Notes: generated by a model from the letters alone, not told the origin. DNA of 64,000 bases from Limnohabitans sp. Jir72 (GCF_003063575.1 NZ_NESC01000001.1:558001-622000); one strand, 5' to 3'. Numbered from the stretch's first letter, positions 30,257 through 40,611 are shown. Numbers and translations: made by a program.

Positions 30257-30523
30257 TTACTTACGCAGGCCAAGCTTGGCGATCAGCGCAACGTAACGGT
30301 CAGCATCACGGGACTTGAGGTAGTCCAGCAGCTTGCGGCGACGGCTGACCATGCGCAGCAAACCACGGCGACCGTGATGGTCTTTGGCGTGTGTTTTGAA
30401 GTGGGGAGTCAACTCGTTGATGCGAGCAGTCAGCAAAGCGACTTGGACTTCTGGGGAGCCAGTGTCGTTTGCAGCACGTGCGTTGGCCTTGACGACCTCG
30501 GCTTTGATTGAAGATGCAATCAT
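30257..30523 (-). CDS. rpsO: 30S ribosomal protein S15
   Basis: 88 residues from the ATG at 30523 ([17 protein letters not shown]), with AAGGA upstream. Conserved S15 segments [51 protein letters not shown] are intact. It binds 16S rRNA in the central domain. The mRNA leader of about 107 nt leaves room for S15 autoregulation as in other bacteria, but no specific pseudoknot was verified. Confidence 0.98.
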   Translation of the reverse strand: MIASSIKAEVVKANARAANDTGSPEVQVALLTARINELTPHFKTHAKDHHGRRGLLRMVSRRRKLLDYLKSRDADRYVALIAKLGLRK

Positions 30524-30636
30524 GGGTTTTCCTTGTATTTCGCGTGGATTCAAAAATGAATTTCAGCGTGTGAATGACTTGCGCCAACTGCCGGAAAAGC
30601 GGATGGCGTGCGCTTTGCAAATCGCAAAACAGATCA

Positions 30637-30664
30637 ATTATAGCGCGAAACGATTCAAGCCCAA
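30637..30664 (-). promoter_or_regulatory. Predicted sigma-70 promoter of rpsO-pnp
   Basis: On the minus strand TTGGGC, a 16-nt spacer and a perfect TATAAT lie about 115-140 bp upstream of rpsO. The perfect -10 and the location make this the best promoter candidate in the region. Confidence 0.65.
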
Positions 30665-30715
30665 ACACCGTGCCGCCAGCAATTTGTATGACTGAGAAAA
30701 AATGACAAGCGTCAA

Positions 30716-30736
30716 TTTGCGCGATATTCGCACAAA
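30716..30736. promoter_or_regulatory. Imperfect 21-bp palindrome upstream of pobA
   Basis: TTTGCGCGATATTCGCACAAA matches its own reverse complement at 8 of 10 paired positions. A second small repeat TGAC-AAGC-GTCA lies just before it. It stands about 100 bp upstream of the pobA ATG, where a LysR- or IclR-type PobR activator could bind. No regulator gene is adjacent, so this is a tentative operator. Confidence 0.3.
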
Positions 30737-30817
30737 AAAACCAACAAACGTGCAAAGCATCCCACCAAATCACCTAAGGCCGTCAAGCACTGCATAAGCT
30801 CGCGCTCAAGGTTTTGA

Positions 30818-32035
<1,218 letters not shown>

Positions 32036-32141
32036 GGCTCCGGTCACCCGCCCCATGGAGACCGGGACACAGCCCACCAACGCAGCTGGGGTCAGCACTG
32101 TTGATTGCCAGAAACACACCCTGCGGGCGATTGCCGATTTC

Positions 32142-32216
32142 TGTAGGAGCCCACCCTGTGGGCGATTCCGTGAATGGCCGGTATGCCCAAAATCGCCCAC
32201 GGGGTGGGCTCTTACA
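32142..32216. repeat. REPIN-like inverted repeat pair 1
   Basis: Arm 1 (32142-32167), TGTAGGAGCCCACCC-TGTGGGCGATT, and arm 2 (32191-32216) in inverse orientation agree at 24 of 26 positions. Each arm can itself form a hairpin (GCCCAC / GTGGGC). A third, partial copy (CCTGCGGGCGATT) lies just upstream at about 32119-32132. Ends GTAGGAGC...GCGAT resemble Pseudomonas REP sequences. Confidence 0.85.
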
Positions 32217-32310
32217 AGGACACCGACAAAGCGTGCAAAGCCTGCGTGACACGGTACGGATCAGGGCATACCGATAATGTCAAGTGTCTTTCACTGCCCT
32301 CAGATTCAGC

Positions 32311-33180
32311 ATGTCTTCCACAAAACCCCTGCGCGGTGCGCGCGTCCTCAGCCTTGCCTTGAACCTGCCTGGCCCTGCCGCGCTGATGCGCCTGGCGCAA
32401 ATGGGGGCCAGCTGCACCAAGGTCAACCCGCCATCGGGCGACCCGATGCAACACTACACACCCGACGGCTATGAGCTGCTGCACAAAGGTGCCAAGCACA
32501 AAACGCTGGACCTCAAAAACGCCGCCGGTCAGGCCGCACTGCACAAGCTGCTGACCAAGACCGATGTGCTGCTGACCTCGTTTCGTCCTTCGGCCCTGCG
32601 GAAATTGGGCTTGAGCTGGAAAACACTGCACAAGCAATACCCCACACTGAGCTTGATCGAAGTGGTCGGTGCCCCCGGCCCGCTGGCCGAAATCCCTGGG
32701 CACGACCTCACGTACCAAGCGGAAGTCGGCTTGGTCAACGGCATGGACTTGCCCCCCAGCCTGTTCGCCGACATGGGCGGTGCGCTCATGGCCAGTGAAG
32801 CGACACTCAAGGCCTTGATCACGCTCAAGACCACCGGCAAAGGCAGCCACCACGAAGTGGCCTTGTCAGACGCTGCCAAGTGGCTGGCACTGCCCCGCCA
32901 GTTGCGCATGACCACACCCGAGGGTGCAGTGGGTGGTGCGCACGCGGGCTACCGCATTTATGCCTGCAAGAACGGCCGCGTGGCCGTGGCGGCGCTGGAG
33001 CCGCACTTTGCCATCAGCCTGTGCGAAGCCGCTGGCGTGAAGCTGGCGCACCCGGTCAAAGACCTGTTCAAGCCCGCCACGCGACAAGCCATCGAGACCT
33101 TCCTGGCCAGCCAGACCCGCGCGCAACTGGACAAACTGGCCACGGCCAAAGACATCCCCCTGATGACACTCGACAAGTGA
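32311..33180 (+). CDS. CaiB/BaiF-type (family III) CoA transferase or racemase, short form
   Basis: 289 residues from the ATG at 32311 (MSSTKPLRGARVLSLALNLPG). N-terminal PLRGARVLSL, the CoA-binding-like KTLDLKN and DVLLTSFRPSALRKLGL, and FADMGGALMASEATLKALI with the candidate catalytic Asp place it in family III with alpha-methylacyl-CoA racemases and formyl-CoA transferases. It is about 70-130 residues shorter than those enzymes at the C-terminal side, so activity is not certain. The gene stands alone between two REPIN-like repeats and converges on the enoyl-CoA hydratase gene. Confidence 0.8.
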   Translation: MSSTKPLRGARVLSLALNLPGPAALMRLAQMGASCTKVNPPSGDPMQHYTPDGYELLHKGAKHKTLDLKNAAGQAALHKLLTKTDVLLTSFRPSALRKLGLSWKTLHKQYPTLSLIEVVGAPGPLAEIPGHDLTYQAEVGLVNGMDLPPSLFADMGGALMASEATLKALITLKTTGKGSHHEVALSDAAKWLALPRQLRMTTPEGAVGGAHAGYRIYACKNGRVAVAALEPHFAISLCEAAGVKLAHPVKDLFKPATRQAIETFLASQTRAQLDKLATAKDIPLMTLDK

Positions 33181-33259
33181 TTCGTTGACAGCCCCTGCGT
33201 CTGCCCCTTATGGAACCGGCCCCTTGAAGTCTTGAGTGACAGGCAAGGGATGGGTGCTT

Positions 33260-33335
33260 TGTAGGAGCCCACCCCTGTGGGCGATGGCTTGCGATGGAGG
33301 TATGGGTTCAATCGCCCACGGGGTGGGCTCCCACA
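33260..33335. repeat. REPIN-like inverted repeat pair 2
   Basis: Arms at 33260-33285 (TGTAGGAGCCCACCCC-TGTGGGCGAT) and 33310-33335 (inverse) are nearly identical to those of pair 1 and have the same orientation, with a different 24-nt spacer. It occupies the gap between two convergent genes. Confidence 0.85.
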
Positions 33336-33411
33336 AAAACAAACGCATGGCCGAGCAACACAGGGGCAATTCAAACTTCATGGAGCCGAATCGACAGTCC
33401 GCCCCTGAGCT

Positions 33412-34224
33412 TCATTTACCCGTGAATTGCGGCGCGCGTTTTTCCATGAAATGCGCCACGCCTTCGCGGAAGTCTTCACTCGCAAAACTGCGGGCCATCT
33501 CTGTGTTGGCCTGGCGGGTGTTTTCTGCCAGCGTCTGGAACGGCGCGTCGTACTGCTGGCGCTTGATCACCGCCATCGAGCGCGGCGACACGTTGTCCAC
33601 CAAGTCACGCGCATAGGCGTACGTTGCGGCGGCCAAAGCCTCGGGCGCAAACACCTTGTTGACCAAGCCCATGGCCTGCGCCTCGGGGGCCAGCACCTTG
33701 CGGGCCGACAGCAGCAAATCCATGGCGTTGGCGTGGCCCACGATCTTGGGCAGCATCCAGCTCAAGCCGTGTTCGGCAATCAAGCCGCGCCTTGAAAACG
33801 CGGTGGTGAACACCGCGTTTTCCGCCGCAAAGCGGATGTCGCAATACAAGGCGTGCACCAAGCCAATGCCCGCTGTTGCGCCGTTGAGCATGCCGATGAC
33901 CGGCTTGGGGATCGCCGGGTAAAACCCGTAACGCGTCTGGTAGTCCAGCCGCTGGTTCACATCAAAAGGCCGCGTCCAGCTGGTGGCGGTGATGTCGCTC
34001 GGGTCCAGGCCCTTGAGCAAATCCATGTCGGCCCCCGCGCAAAAGCCCCGCCCTGCCCCCGTGAGCACGATCGCGCGCACGCCCTCGTCTGCGGCGGCCG
34101 CGTCCATGGCCTCGCGCACCTCGCGCTCCATGACGGCGGTCCAGGCGTTGAGCTTGTCCGGGCGGTTCAAGGTGATGGTCGCGATGCGGTGTTCCACCTT
34201 GTAAATGATGTCTTGGTAACTCAT
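33412..34224 (-). CDS. Enoyl-CoA hydratase/isomerase family protein
   Basis: 270 residues from the ATG at 34224 (MSYQDIIYKVEHRIATITLNRPDKLNA). Crotonase-fold motifs include the oxyanion-hole segments AGRGFCAGADMDLL and MLNGATAGIGL, and the segment SRRGLIAEHGLSWMLPKIVG with a Glu at the usual catalytic position. The C-terminal NTEMARSFASEDFREGVAHFMEKRAPQF is typical. It acts on acyl-CoA intermediates in the cytoplasm; substrate unknown. It ends a probable operon MFS transporter - NTF2-like - hydratase. Confidence 0.9.
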   Translation of the reverse strand: MSYQDIIYKVEHRIATITLNRPDKLNAWTAVMEREVREAMDAAAADEGVRAIVLTGAGRGFCAGADMDLLKGLDPSDITATSWTRPFDVNQRLDYQTRYGFYPAIPKPVIGMLNGATAGIGLVHALYCDIRFAAENAVFTTAFSRRGLIAEHGLSWMLPKIVGHANAMDLLLSARKVLAPEAQAMGLVNKVFAPEALAAATYAYARDLVDNVSPRSMAVIKRQQYDAPFQTLAENTRQANTEMARSFASEDFREGVAHFMEKRAPQFTGK

Positions 34225-34251
34225 GACAGGCCTTTCAAAGCGTTTAACCAC

Positions 34252-34749
34252 TCACACCGTGCGTTTGGCACGGGCCAAAAATGCTTGGGTGGCAGGCTGG
34301 TCAATCAACTGCTGACTCCAGCGCTTGAGCACCTTCTCCAGGCGCGGCGCAGCCACCCCCAGCTGCACCATGGCCACACCGCCGTTGACCGATTCGCTGT
34401 AGTCGGCAATCAAGCCATCACGCAGCTCAAAGCGGCTGATGCCGTCGATCACCACCTGTCGCCCCGCAAAATCATGCACCTTGGAGGTGAAGCTCGACAA
34501 AGACCGGGCATAGGCCAATGACCCATTGCACACAGGCTCGAACATCTCCCAGCGGTAATCGGGGCCGGCATCGCGGTGAAACAGGTCGCTCATCATGTGG
34601 GCGATGTCGGCCCGGCCCGTGTGGTCGCCGTAGATGTAGTCGTGGTACACGCCGTCCGGCGTGAAGCACTGCGCAAAGGCCTCGCCATCGCCTGCTTCGG
34701 CGGCGGCCGAAAACCGTTTCAACAACGCTTCAAATGCGGCTTGTTCCAT
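34252..34749 (-). CDS. NTF2-like/SnoaL-type protein
   Basis: 165 residues from the ATG at 34749, with GGAGA 9 nt upstream; the track start is 10 codons longer. The N-terminal helix FEALLKRFSAAAEAGDGEAFAQCFTPDGVYHD, then GRADIAHMMSDLFHRDAGPDYRW, is the cone-fold pattern of the nuclear transport factor 2 superfamily. Members include small isomerases, hydrolases and orphan proteins. It is flanked by the hydratase (27 bp) and the MFS gene (35 bp), so it may act in the same pathway. Confidence 0.75.
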   Translation of the reverse strand: MEQAAFEALLKRFSAAAEAGDGEAFAQCFTPDGVYHDYIYGDHTGRADIAHMMSDLFHRDAGPDYRWEMFEPVCNGSLAYARSLSSFTSKVHDFAGRQVVIDGISRFELRDGLIADYSESVNGGVAMVQLGVAAPRLEKVLKRWSQQLIDQPATQAFLARAKRTV

Positions 34750-34784
34750 GGTCTTGTCTCCTCTGTGGTTTCTCTTCAATCGGC

Positions 34785-36011
34785 TCAGGTGTCGGGTAAG
34801 GGGTCAGGCAAGCGCTGGAGTGTGCGCACCTTGGACGCGGTGATGATCACGGCCTGCAAGCCAAAGCCCAACACCACGCACCACAGGCTGACCGAGGCCG
34901 GGAAATACACCCCCAACACACCGCCCAGCGCCGCACCCAGAGGCCGTGCGCCCGTGCTCGCCACGATGATGATGGACGTGACCCGCCCGATCATGGCGCG
35001 TGGCGTGACCGTCTGGCGCAAGGTGGTCGAGGTGATGACCCAAAGGATCGGGCCCGCACCGTACAAAAAGTAGGACAAAGCCGCCAACCAACCGTAGGGC
35101 CAAAACAAGGTCAAGGCCATCGTCAGCGCCGACAGAACCGAGACATACGGCCCCACCAAAATCGCCCGGCCAAAGGGCAATGCCGCCACCACGCGCGGTG
35201 CCAGCAAAGACCCCACGATCATGCCCACGCCATAGCAAGCCAGCGTCACCCCCACGCCGCTGGCGTCCAGCCCCAGGTCGTGGATGGCATAGGGCACATA
35301 AGCCGCTTGCAGCATGAACCACGAGATGTTCCAGGCGACCGAACAAAACACCATGGGCCTGAGCAGATCACTTTGCCAAACCCACTTGGCACCATCTTGC
35401 AACTCCAACAAGGGGTGCCTTGCGGGCATGGCCGCCCGTGCGGGTTCGGCAATGCCGCGCAAACACAGCACCGCAGCCACCGACAACATGCCCGACAGCA
35501 CAAACGCCGCTGGTGCACCGGTCCAAGCGATCAGCGCACCGGCCAATGCAGGCCCTGCAGCAAAGGCAGCGCTGCGGGCCAGCTCCAATCGGCCATTGGC
35601 CCGCGCCAACCCCTCCACCTGCACCAGCGCGGGCACCAGCGAAGGCGCGGCCACGCTGAAGGCCACCGTTCCCACAGCGGCCATGAAGCCGATCACCGCC
35701 AGCGCCGTGATCGACACCTGCCCTGTGAGGATCAAGACCAACAACAGCAACAAGGCCAGCGCCCGCAAGGCCTCGGCCAAGGCCATCAGGCGCGTGCGTG
35801 AGGTGCGGTCGGCCAGCAAACCCAAAGGCATGGACATCAGCAAAAACGGCAAGGACTGAACAGTGGCGAGCAAGCCGATCTCGCCAGGCCCGGCCTTGAG
35901 CATCAGCACCGCCACAATGGGCACCGCCGCCAAGCTCAATTGTTCGGCCGATTGGGCCAAAAGGTTGGACAGCGCCAGACGCTTGAATGCAGCGGAAAAA
36001 GGTGGAGACAT
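34785..36011 (-). CDS. MFS transporter, EntS-like
   Basis: 408 residues from the ATG at 36011 (MSPPFSAAFKRLALSNLL), which has AAAGG upstream. Twelve hydrophobic segments are visible. The MFS loop motif LGLLADRTSRTRLMALAEALRA lies between helices 2 and 3. The overall pattern resembles the enterobactin-exporter/multidrug group (MFS_3). It is the first gene of the minus-strand operon with the NTF2-like and hydratase genes and is divergent from the alpha/beta hydrolase gene across 207 bp. Transport direction and substrate are not known. Confidence 0.88.
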   Translation of the reverse strand: MSPPFSAAFKRLALSNLLAQSAEQLSLAAVPIVAVLMLKAGPGEIGLLATVQSLPFLLMSMPLGLLADRTSRTRLMALAEALRALALLLLLVLILTGQVSITALAVIGFMAAVGTVAFSVAAPSLVPALVQVEGLARANGRLELARSAAFAAGPALAGALIAWTGAPAAFVLSGMLSVAAVLCLRGIAEPARAAMPARHPLLELQDGAKWVWQSDLLRPMVFCSVAWNISWFMLQAAYVPYAIHDLGLDASGVGVTLACYGVGMIVGSLLAPRVVAALPFGRAILVGPYVSVLSALTMALTLFWPYGWLAALSYFLYGAGPILWVITSTTLRQTVTPRAMIGRVTSIIIVASTGARPLGAALGGVLGVYFPASVSLWCVVLGFGLQAVIITASKVRTLQRLPDPLPDT

Positions 36012-36218
36012 CAAAAGCCTTTCAATCTGGCCCATGCTAGGGCCTGCCAGCGCGGCGGGCAGTCACGCATGCTTCAGCCGCACACCGTTCCAGCGCTGTC
36101 ACCAAGGCGGCTGTTCAGACCTTCGCGCCCCCGCCACTGCGGGTCTGCACCCTTGAAGCCACCGTGCGATTCCGATTGAATCGAAATCCACTGCCATCCG
36201 GCAGCCCCTGGAGTTTTC

Positions 36219-38321
36219 ATGAACGCACCCTCCTCTTGGCTCTTGGCCAGCGCACTGCTCGGACTGGTGAGCACCACCACCCAAGCCCGCGTCACCCGCA
36301 TCGTGATCGACGACACACGACCTGTGACAGCCGTCCCCGGCAAGCCTGCGGGCATCGCATACGAACAAGTCGTTGGCCGCGCCTTTGGCGAACTGGACCC
36401 CAAGCTGGCGCAAAACGCCATCATCCAGGACATTGAGCTGGCCAAAGACGCCGACGGCAAAGCCCGCTACATGGCGTCCTTTGTGATCTACAAGCCCGTG
36501 AACCTCAAAGACGCCAATGGCCTCATGTGGCATGACGTGCCCAACCGGGGCCGGGTGGGCTTGCCCGCTGAGCAAGAGCTGGCTGCAGGCGACATTGGCC
36601 TGCTCAGCGCCTGGCAAGGCGACAACGCAGGCGCCACCACCGTCAAACCCAAGGCCACCATCGACGGCATGCAGTTTTTGCAGGTGCCCGTGGCGCGCAA
36701 CGCCGACGGCAGCCCAGTCATTGGCCAAGTGTTCGCCCGCATCGTCAACCGCTCTGGCCCGGCATCACAGCCGCTCATGGTGCAGACCAACCCCGTGCCC
36801 TACAAACCCGCCAGCCTCGACACCACCCAAGCGACCTTGGTCTCGCGCGGGCGCGAGAACATGAACGGCGAAGTCTTTGACGAGCAAAGCATCGCCCCCA
36901 CCGACTGGGCCTGGGCCCAATGCGACGCGCAAAACCCCTTTCCGGGCACGCCCGACCCCACACAGATTTGCCTGAAAAACGGGTTTGATGCCAAGCGCCT
37001 GTACCAGGGGGTCTTCACGGCGCAAGACCCCTATGTGCTGGGCATCGGCTTTGCCGCTTGGCGCGATGTGGCTGTGTTCTTCAAGCACGCCAAGGCCGAC
37101 GACGCGGGCACCCCCAACCCGGTGGCCAGCGCGGTCACGCACAGCATTGCGCGGGGCGTGTCGCAGTCGGGCAATTACCTGCGCGGCTGGCTGCACCTGG
37201 GCTTCAACCAGGACGAGGCAGGCCAACAAGTGCACGAAGGCCTGTGGCCCATCATCGCGGGCCGCCGCATCGCGCTCAACTTCCGCTGGGCGCAGCCCGA
37301 TGGCGTGCTGGAGCTGTACCAGGCGGGCAGCGAAGGCCCGCAGTGGTGGCTGCCCCACCCCGACCCGGTGCGCGGCACGCCCGCAGCGGGCATCTTGGAC
37401 CGCTGCACCCAGACCCGCACCTGCCCCAAGATCATGGAGCACTTTGGCTCGGCCGAAGTCTGGGCCTTGAAGCTCACGCCCGAATGGATCGGCACCGATG
37501 CCAAGCAAGACCTGCCGCTGCCCGCCCATGTGCGCCGCTACTACATCGCCAGCAGCAACCACGGCGGTGGCGCAGGCGGTTTTGACACCAGTGTGCCTGG
37601 CGCAGGCTTGCCCAAGGCTGGCCCCATGTGCCCGGGCAACAACTTCGGCCAGGGCTTGCTGCCTGCCAACCCGGTGCCGCACAAAGAGACCGTCAACGCC
37701 TTGCGCCTGCACTTTCGCCACTGGGTCATGAAAGGCACCGAGCCGCCCGCCAGCCGTTACCCCATGTTGGGCAAAAACCAATTGGCTGTGGCCGAGAAAA
37801 CCGCGCTGGGCTACCCCAGCCTGCCGGGCCTGCGCCCCACCGTGCCTGAGCGCGACTTCATCATGCCCGTGCACGACTACGACTGGGGCCCTGGTTTCAA
37901 GGCCGTCGATGGCTCGGGCGTGCCCAGCAACGCACCTCCAAAAATCAAACAAGTGCTGAAGATGTACGCGCCCAAAGTGGACGCCGATGGCAACGAAGTC
38001 GGTGGCGTGCCCGTGGTGCTGCTCGATGCCCCGTTGGGCACGTACTTGGGCTGGAACGTGACCGCAGGCGGCGCCAAACCCTTCCATCAGGGCGAGATCT
38101 GCAACTACGTGGGCGGCATGGTGCCCTTTGCCAAAACGGCTGCCGAGCGGCAAGCCAACAACGACACCCGCCTGTCGTTGCAAGAGCGCTACGGCTCGCA
38201 CGACGGTTATGTGCAGGCTGTTCAGAAAGCGGCTGACAGCGCCATGAAAGAAGGCTTCCTCTTGCCCGAAGACGCGCAAGCCCTGATCGACGCCGCCCAA
38301 AAGAGCGCCGTGCTGCGCTGA
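36219..38321 (+). CDS. Large secreted alpha/beta hydrolase domain protein
   Basis: 700 residues with an N-terminal signal sequence (MNAPSSWLLASALLGLVSTTTQA). It belongs to the group of large periplasmic alpha/beta hydrolase domain proteins common in soil and freshwater Proteobacteria. The nucleophile elbow is probably GVSQSGNYLRGW near residue 310. Conserved late segments are SSNHGGGAGGFD and RFWVMKG-like RHWVMKGTEPPASRYP. Substrate is unknown, perhaps an ester or lactone. It is followed after 23 bp by a Bug-type binding protein gene, suggesting joint handling of an external organic compound. Confidence 0.78.
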   Translation: MNAPSSWLLASALLGLVSTTTQARVTRIVIDDTRPVTAVPGKPAGIAYEQVVGRAFGELDPKLAQNAIIQDIELAKDADGKARYMASFVIYKPVNLKDANGLMWHDVPNRGRVGLPAEQELAAGDIGLLSAWQGDNAGATTVKPKATIDGMQFLQVPVARNADGSPVIGQVFARIVNRSGPASQPLMVQTNPVPYKPASLDTTQATLVSRGRENMNGEVFDEQSIAPTDWAWAQCDAQNPFPGTPDPTQICLKNGFDAKRLYQGVFTAQDPYVLGIGFAAWRDVAVFFKHAKADDAGTPNPVASAVTHSIARGVSQSGNYLRGWLHLGFNQDEAGQQVHEGLWPIIAGRRIALNFRWAQPDGVLELYQAGSEGPQWWLPHPDPVRGTPAAGILDRCTQTRTCPKIMEHFGSAEVWALKLTPEWIGTDAKQDLPLPAHVRRYYIASSNHGGGAGGFDTSVPGAGLPKAGPMCPGNNFGQGLLPANPVPHKETVNALRLHFRHWVMKGTEPPASRYPMLGKNQLAVAEKTALGYPSLPGLRPTVPERDFIMPVHDYDWGPGFKAVDGSGVPSNAPPKIKQVLKMYAPKVDADGNEVGGVPVVLLDAPLGTYLGWNVTAGGAKPFHQGEICNYVGGMVPFAKTAAERQANNDTRLSLQERYGSHDGYVQAVQKAADSAMKEGFLLPEDAQALIDAAQKSAVLR

Positions 38322-38344
38322 CACCAACTCATCTGAATCCGACC

Positions 38345-39316
38345 ATGAAAAAACACATCTTTTGTCTGGCCACCGCACTGTGCATGGTGCCTGCCCTCGC
38401 GCAGGCACAAAGCGCCGACTGGCCCAGCAAGCCCATCCGCCTGATCGTGCCGTTTCCGGCGGGCGGGCCGACCGATCTGGTGGCCCGTGAAGCGGCCAAC
38501 ATCTTGCGTGAAGAGTTCAAACAAACCGTCATCGTGGACAACAAGCCCGGTGGCAACGGCACCCTCGGTCATGCCGTGTTGGCCAAATCACCGGCCGATG
38601 GTTACACCATTGGCCTGCTGGTCATCACCGTGGCGATTGCGCCGCACTTGGGCAACGCCCCGTTTGACACCTTTAAAGACTTCGCGCCCATCAGCAACAT
38701 GGTCTCGATGACACCCATCGTGGTGGCCAACAACAACGCGCCTTTCAACACCCTGGCCGAACTGGCCAGCCAAGCCAAGGCCAGCCCCGGCAAGCTGGCA
38801 TTTGGCACACCGGGCGTGGCCACCGTGCCGCACCTGGCTGCCGAGCTGTTCCAGATGCAGTCAGGCACACAGCTCAACCACATCCCTTACAAAGGCGCAA
38901 CGCAACAAATCCAGGATTTGATCGGCGGCTCCACGCAGCTGGACTTCCAAAGCTCCTTGGTGGTGGCCATGCCGCAAATCAAGGCTGAACGCATCAAGGC
39001 CCTGGCCGTGCTGTCCGACCAACGCTCACCCCAGCTGCCCAACGTGCCCACGGCCAAAGAGTCAGGCTACCCAGGTCTGGTGGTGTCGCCCTGGTTCGGA
39101 CTGGGTGCGCCTGCGGGCACGCCCGCTGACATCGTTCAGAAAATGCATGGCGCCATTGCCAAAGGCTTGGGCAGCAAGGAAGTCCAAGACCGCTTCGCGG
39201 CCATCGGCGCGTCAGTACATCCCAACAAATCCCCCGCCGAATTCTCGGCCTACATCAAATCGGAGTTCGAGCGCTGGGGCAAAGTCATCAAAGCTGCCAA
39301 CATCAAGGCCGAGTAA
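38345..39316 (+). CDS. Bug family (TctC-like) periplasmic substrate-binding protein
   Basis: 323 residues with a signal peptide ending ALAQAQS. The hallmark WPSKPIRLIVPFPAGGPTDLVAR and the VDNKPGGNGTLG loop define the Bordetella uptake gene family. These proteins bind organic acids for tripartite tricarboxylate transporters, but most of the many paralogues in Burkholderiales lack adjacent tctAB, as here. It is co-directional with and 23 bp after the hydrolase gene. Confidence 0.92.
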   Translation: MKKHIFCLATALCMVPALAQAQSADWPSKPIRLIVPFPAGGPTDLVAREAANILREEFKQTVIVDNKPGGNGTLGHAVLAKSPADGYTIGLLVITVAIAPHLGNAPFDTFKDFAPISNMVSMTPIVVANNNAPFNTLAELASQAKASPGKLAFGTPGVATVPHLAAELFQMQSGTQLNHIPYKGATQQIQDLIGGSTQLDFQSSLVVAMPQIKAERIKALAVLSDQRSPQLPNVPTAKESGYPGLVVSPWFGLGAPAGTPADIVQKMHGAIAKGLGSKEVQDRFAAIGASVHPNKSPAEFSAYIKSEFERWGKVIKAANIKAE

Positions 39317-39372
39317 GCACCCAGTGACGGCCAGCCCAAGCCCTGCTGTCGACATTTGCGACAATACGGCCC

Positions 39373-39486
39373 ATGCATTCAGAAAACCTGTTGGAACAAT
39401 GGACCATGCTGGCTTATCGCTTGGCCGGTTACGCCACGACCAACCTGATCGATGACCCGGCCATGCTGGCCCTGATTTTTTGCTGA
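39373..39486 (+). CDS. Possible 37-residue small protein
   Basis: Too short for the ORF track. ATG at 39373 opens MHSENLLEQWTMLAYRLAGY and ends LALIFC before TGA, just before a terminator-like hairpin. There is no clear Shine-Dalgarno and no recognised family. It may be a real small gene, a remnant or chance. Confidence 0.25.
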   Translation: MHSENLLEQWTMLAYRLAGYATTNLIDDPAMLALIFC

Positions 39487-39492
39487 GCCCTT

Positions 39493-39529
39493 GGGCCCAC
39501 AGCGTGATGCTAATGGGCCCCATTTTTTT
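39493..39529 (+). terminator. Predicted terminator after the Bug protein gene
   Basis: Two copies of TGGGCCC, self-complementary to each other, are separated by about 13 nt and followed by a run of seven T residues on the plus strand. It ends transcription coming from the hydrolase/Bug genes before the convergent hppD gene. Confidence 0.6.
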
Positions 39530-40611
39530 CAGGCCGCGTCCACTTCGATCGCCCCTCGGCGAATCTGATCGCGCTCCAGACTCTCAAACAAGGCCTTGAA
39601 GTTGCCTTCGCCAAAGCCCTCGTCGGCCTTGCGCTGGATGAACTCGAAGAACACCGGACCCAGCAGCGTTTGGCTGAAGATCTGCAGCAGCAAACGCTTC
39701 TCGCCATGGGCCGTGGAGCCGTCCATCAAAATGCCACGCGCCTGCAACTCGGGCACGGGCTCGCCATGGCCCTTCAGGCGCTCTTCGAGCATCTCGTAAT
39801 AGATGTCGTTGGGCGCGGTCATGAGCGGAATGCCCGCCATCTGCAAGGCATCCACACTCTTCAAAATGTCGTCGGTCAGCAGCGCAATGTGCTGGATGCC
39901 CTCGCCGTTGAATTGCATCAGGAACTCCTCGATCTGCCCGCCGGTCTTGCCCGACTCTTCGTTGAGCGGGATGCGGATCATGCCGTCGGGTGCCGTCATG
40001 GCGCGGCTGGTCAGGCCCGTGTGCGTGCCTTGAATGTCGAAGTAACGGATCTCGCGAAAGTTGAAGATCTTCTCGTAAAAGCTGCCCCAAAAAGCCATGC
40101 GACCTTTGTAGACGTTGTGCGTCAAGTGGTCGATGAGTTTGAAGCCATGGCCGGGCGGGTGACGGTCCACGCCCTCGATGAATTCAAAGTCGATGTCGTA
40201 AATGCTCTTGCCGTCTTCATAGCGGTCGATCAAATACAGCGGCGCACCGCCGATGCCCTTGATGGCGGGCAGGCGCAACTCCATGGGCCCGGTGGGCACA
40301 TCCACCGGCTGCGCGCCCATCTCCAATGCGCGGGCATAGGCCTTGTGCGAGTCCTTCACACGAAAGGCCAAGGCGCAGGCACAAGGGCCGTGCTCGGAGG
40401 CGAAGTAACCCGCCAGGCTCTTGGGCTCGCGGTTGACGATGAAATTGATATCGCCCTGACGGTACAGCACCACGTCTTTGGACCGGTGTTTGGCCACCAG
40501 CGAAAAGCCCATTTTTTCAAACAAGGGTTCCAGCAAACCAGGCACAGGCGAGGCGAACTCGACAAACTCAAAACCGCACAAACCCATGGGGTTCTCAAAC
40601 AAATCAGCCAT
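39529..40611 (-). CDS. hppD: 4-hydroxyphenylpyruvate dioxygenase
   Basis: 360 residues from the ATG at 40611 ([20 protein letters not shown]), with GGAGA 6 nt upstream; the track ORF adds 22 codons. The iron ligands are the His in [11 protein letters not shown], the His in [12 protein letters not shown] and the Glu in [11 protein letters not shown]. It oxidises 4-hydroxyphenylpyruvate to homogentisate in tyrosine degradation. Neither hmgA nor fumarylacetoacetase genes are nearby. The upstream 600 bp contains no intact gene. Confidence 0.96.
   Translation of the reverse strand: MADLFENPMGLCGFEFVEFASPVPGLLEPLFEKMGFSLVAKHRSKDVVLYRQGDINFIVNREPKSLAGYFASEHGPCACALAFRVKDSHKAYARALEMGAQPVDVPTGPMELRLPAIKGIGGAPLYLIDRYEDGKSIYDIDFEFIEGVDRHPPGHGFKLIDHLTHNVYKGRMAFWGSFYEKIFNFREIRYFDIQGTHTGLTSRAMTAPDGMIRIPLNEESGKTGGQIEEFLMQFNGEGIQHIALLTDDILKSVDALQMAGIPLMTAPNDIYYEMLEERLKGHGEPVPELQARGILMDGSTAHGEKRLLLQIFSQTLLGPVFFEFIQRKADEGFGEGNFKALFESLERDQIRRGAIEVDAA

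Noticed and set aside
32142-33335. CRISPR array from repeated GTAGGAGCCCACCC units
   Set aside because: Only two inverted pairs more than 1 kb apart, no regular spacers and no cas genes.
36765-38408. 547-aa minus-strand ORF antisense to the alpha/beta hydrolase
   Set aside because: Composition typical of an antisense frame; the plus-strand protein has a signal peptide and conserved motifs.
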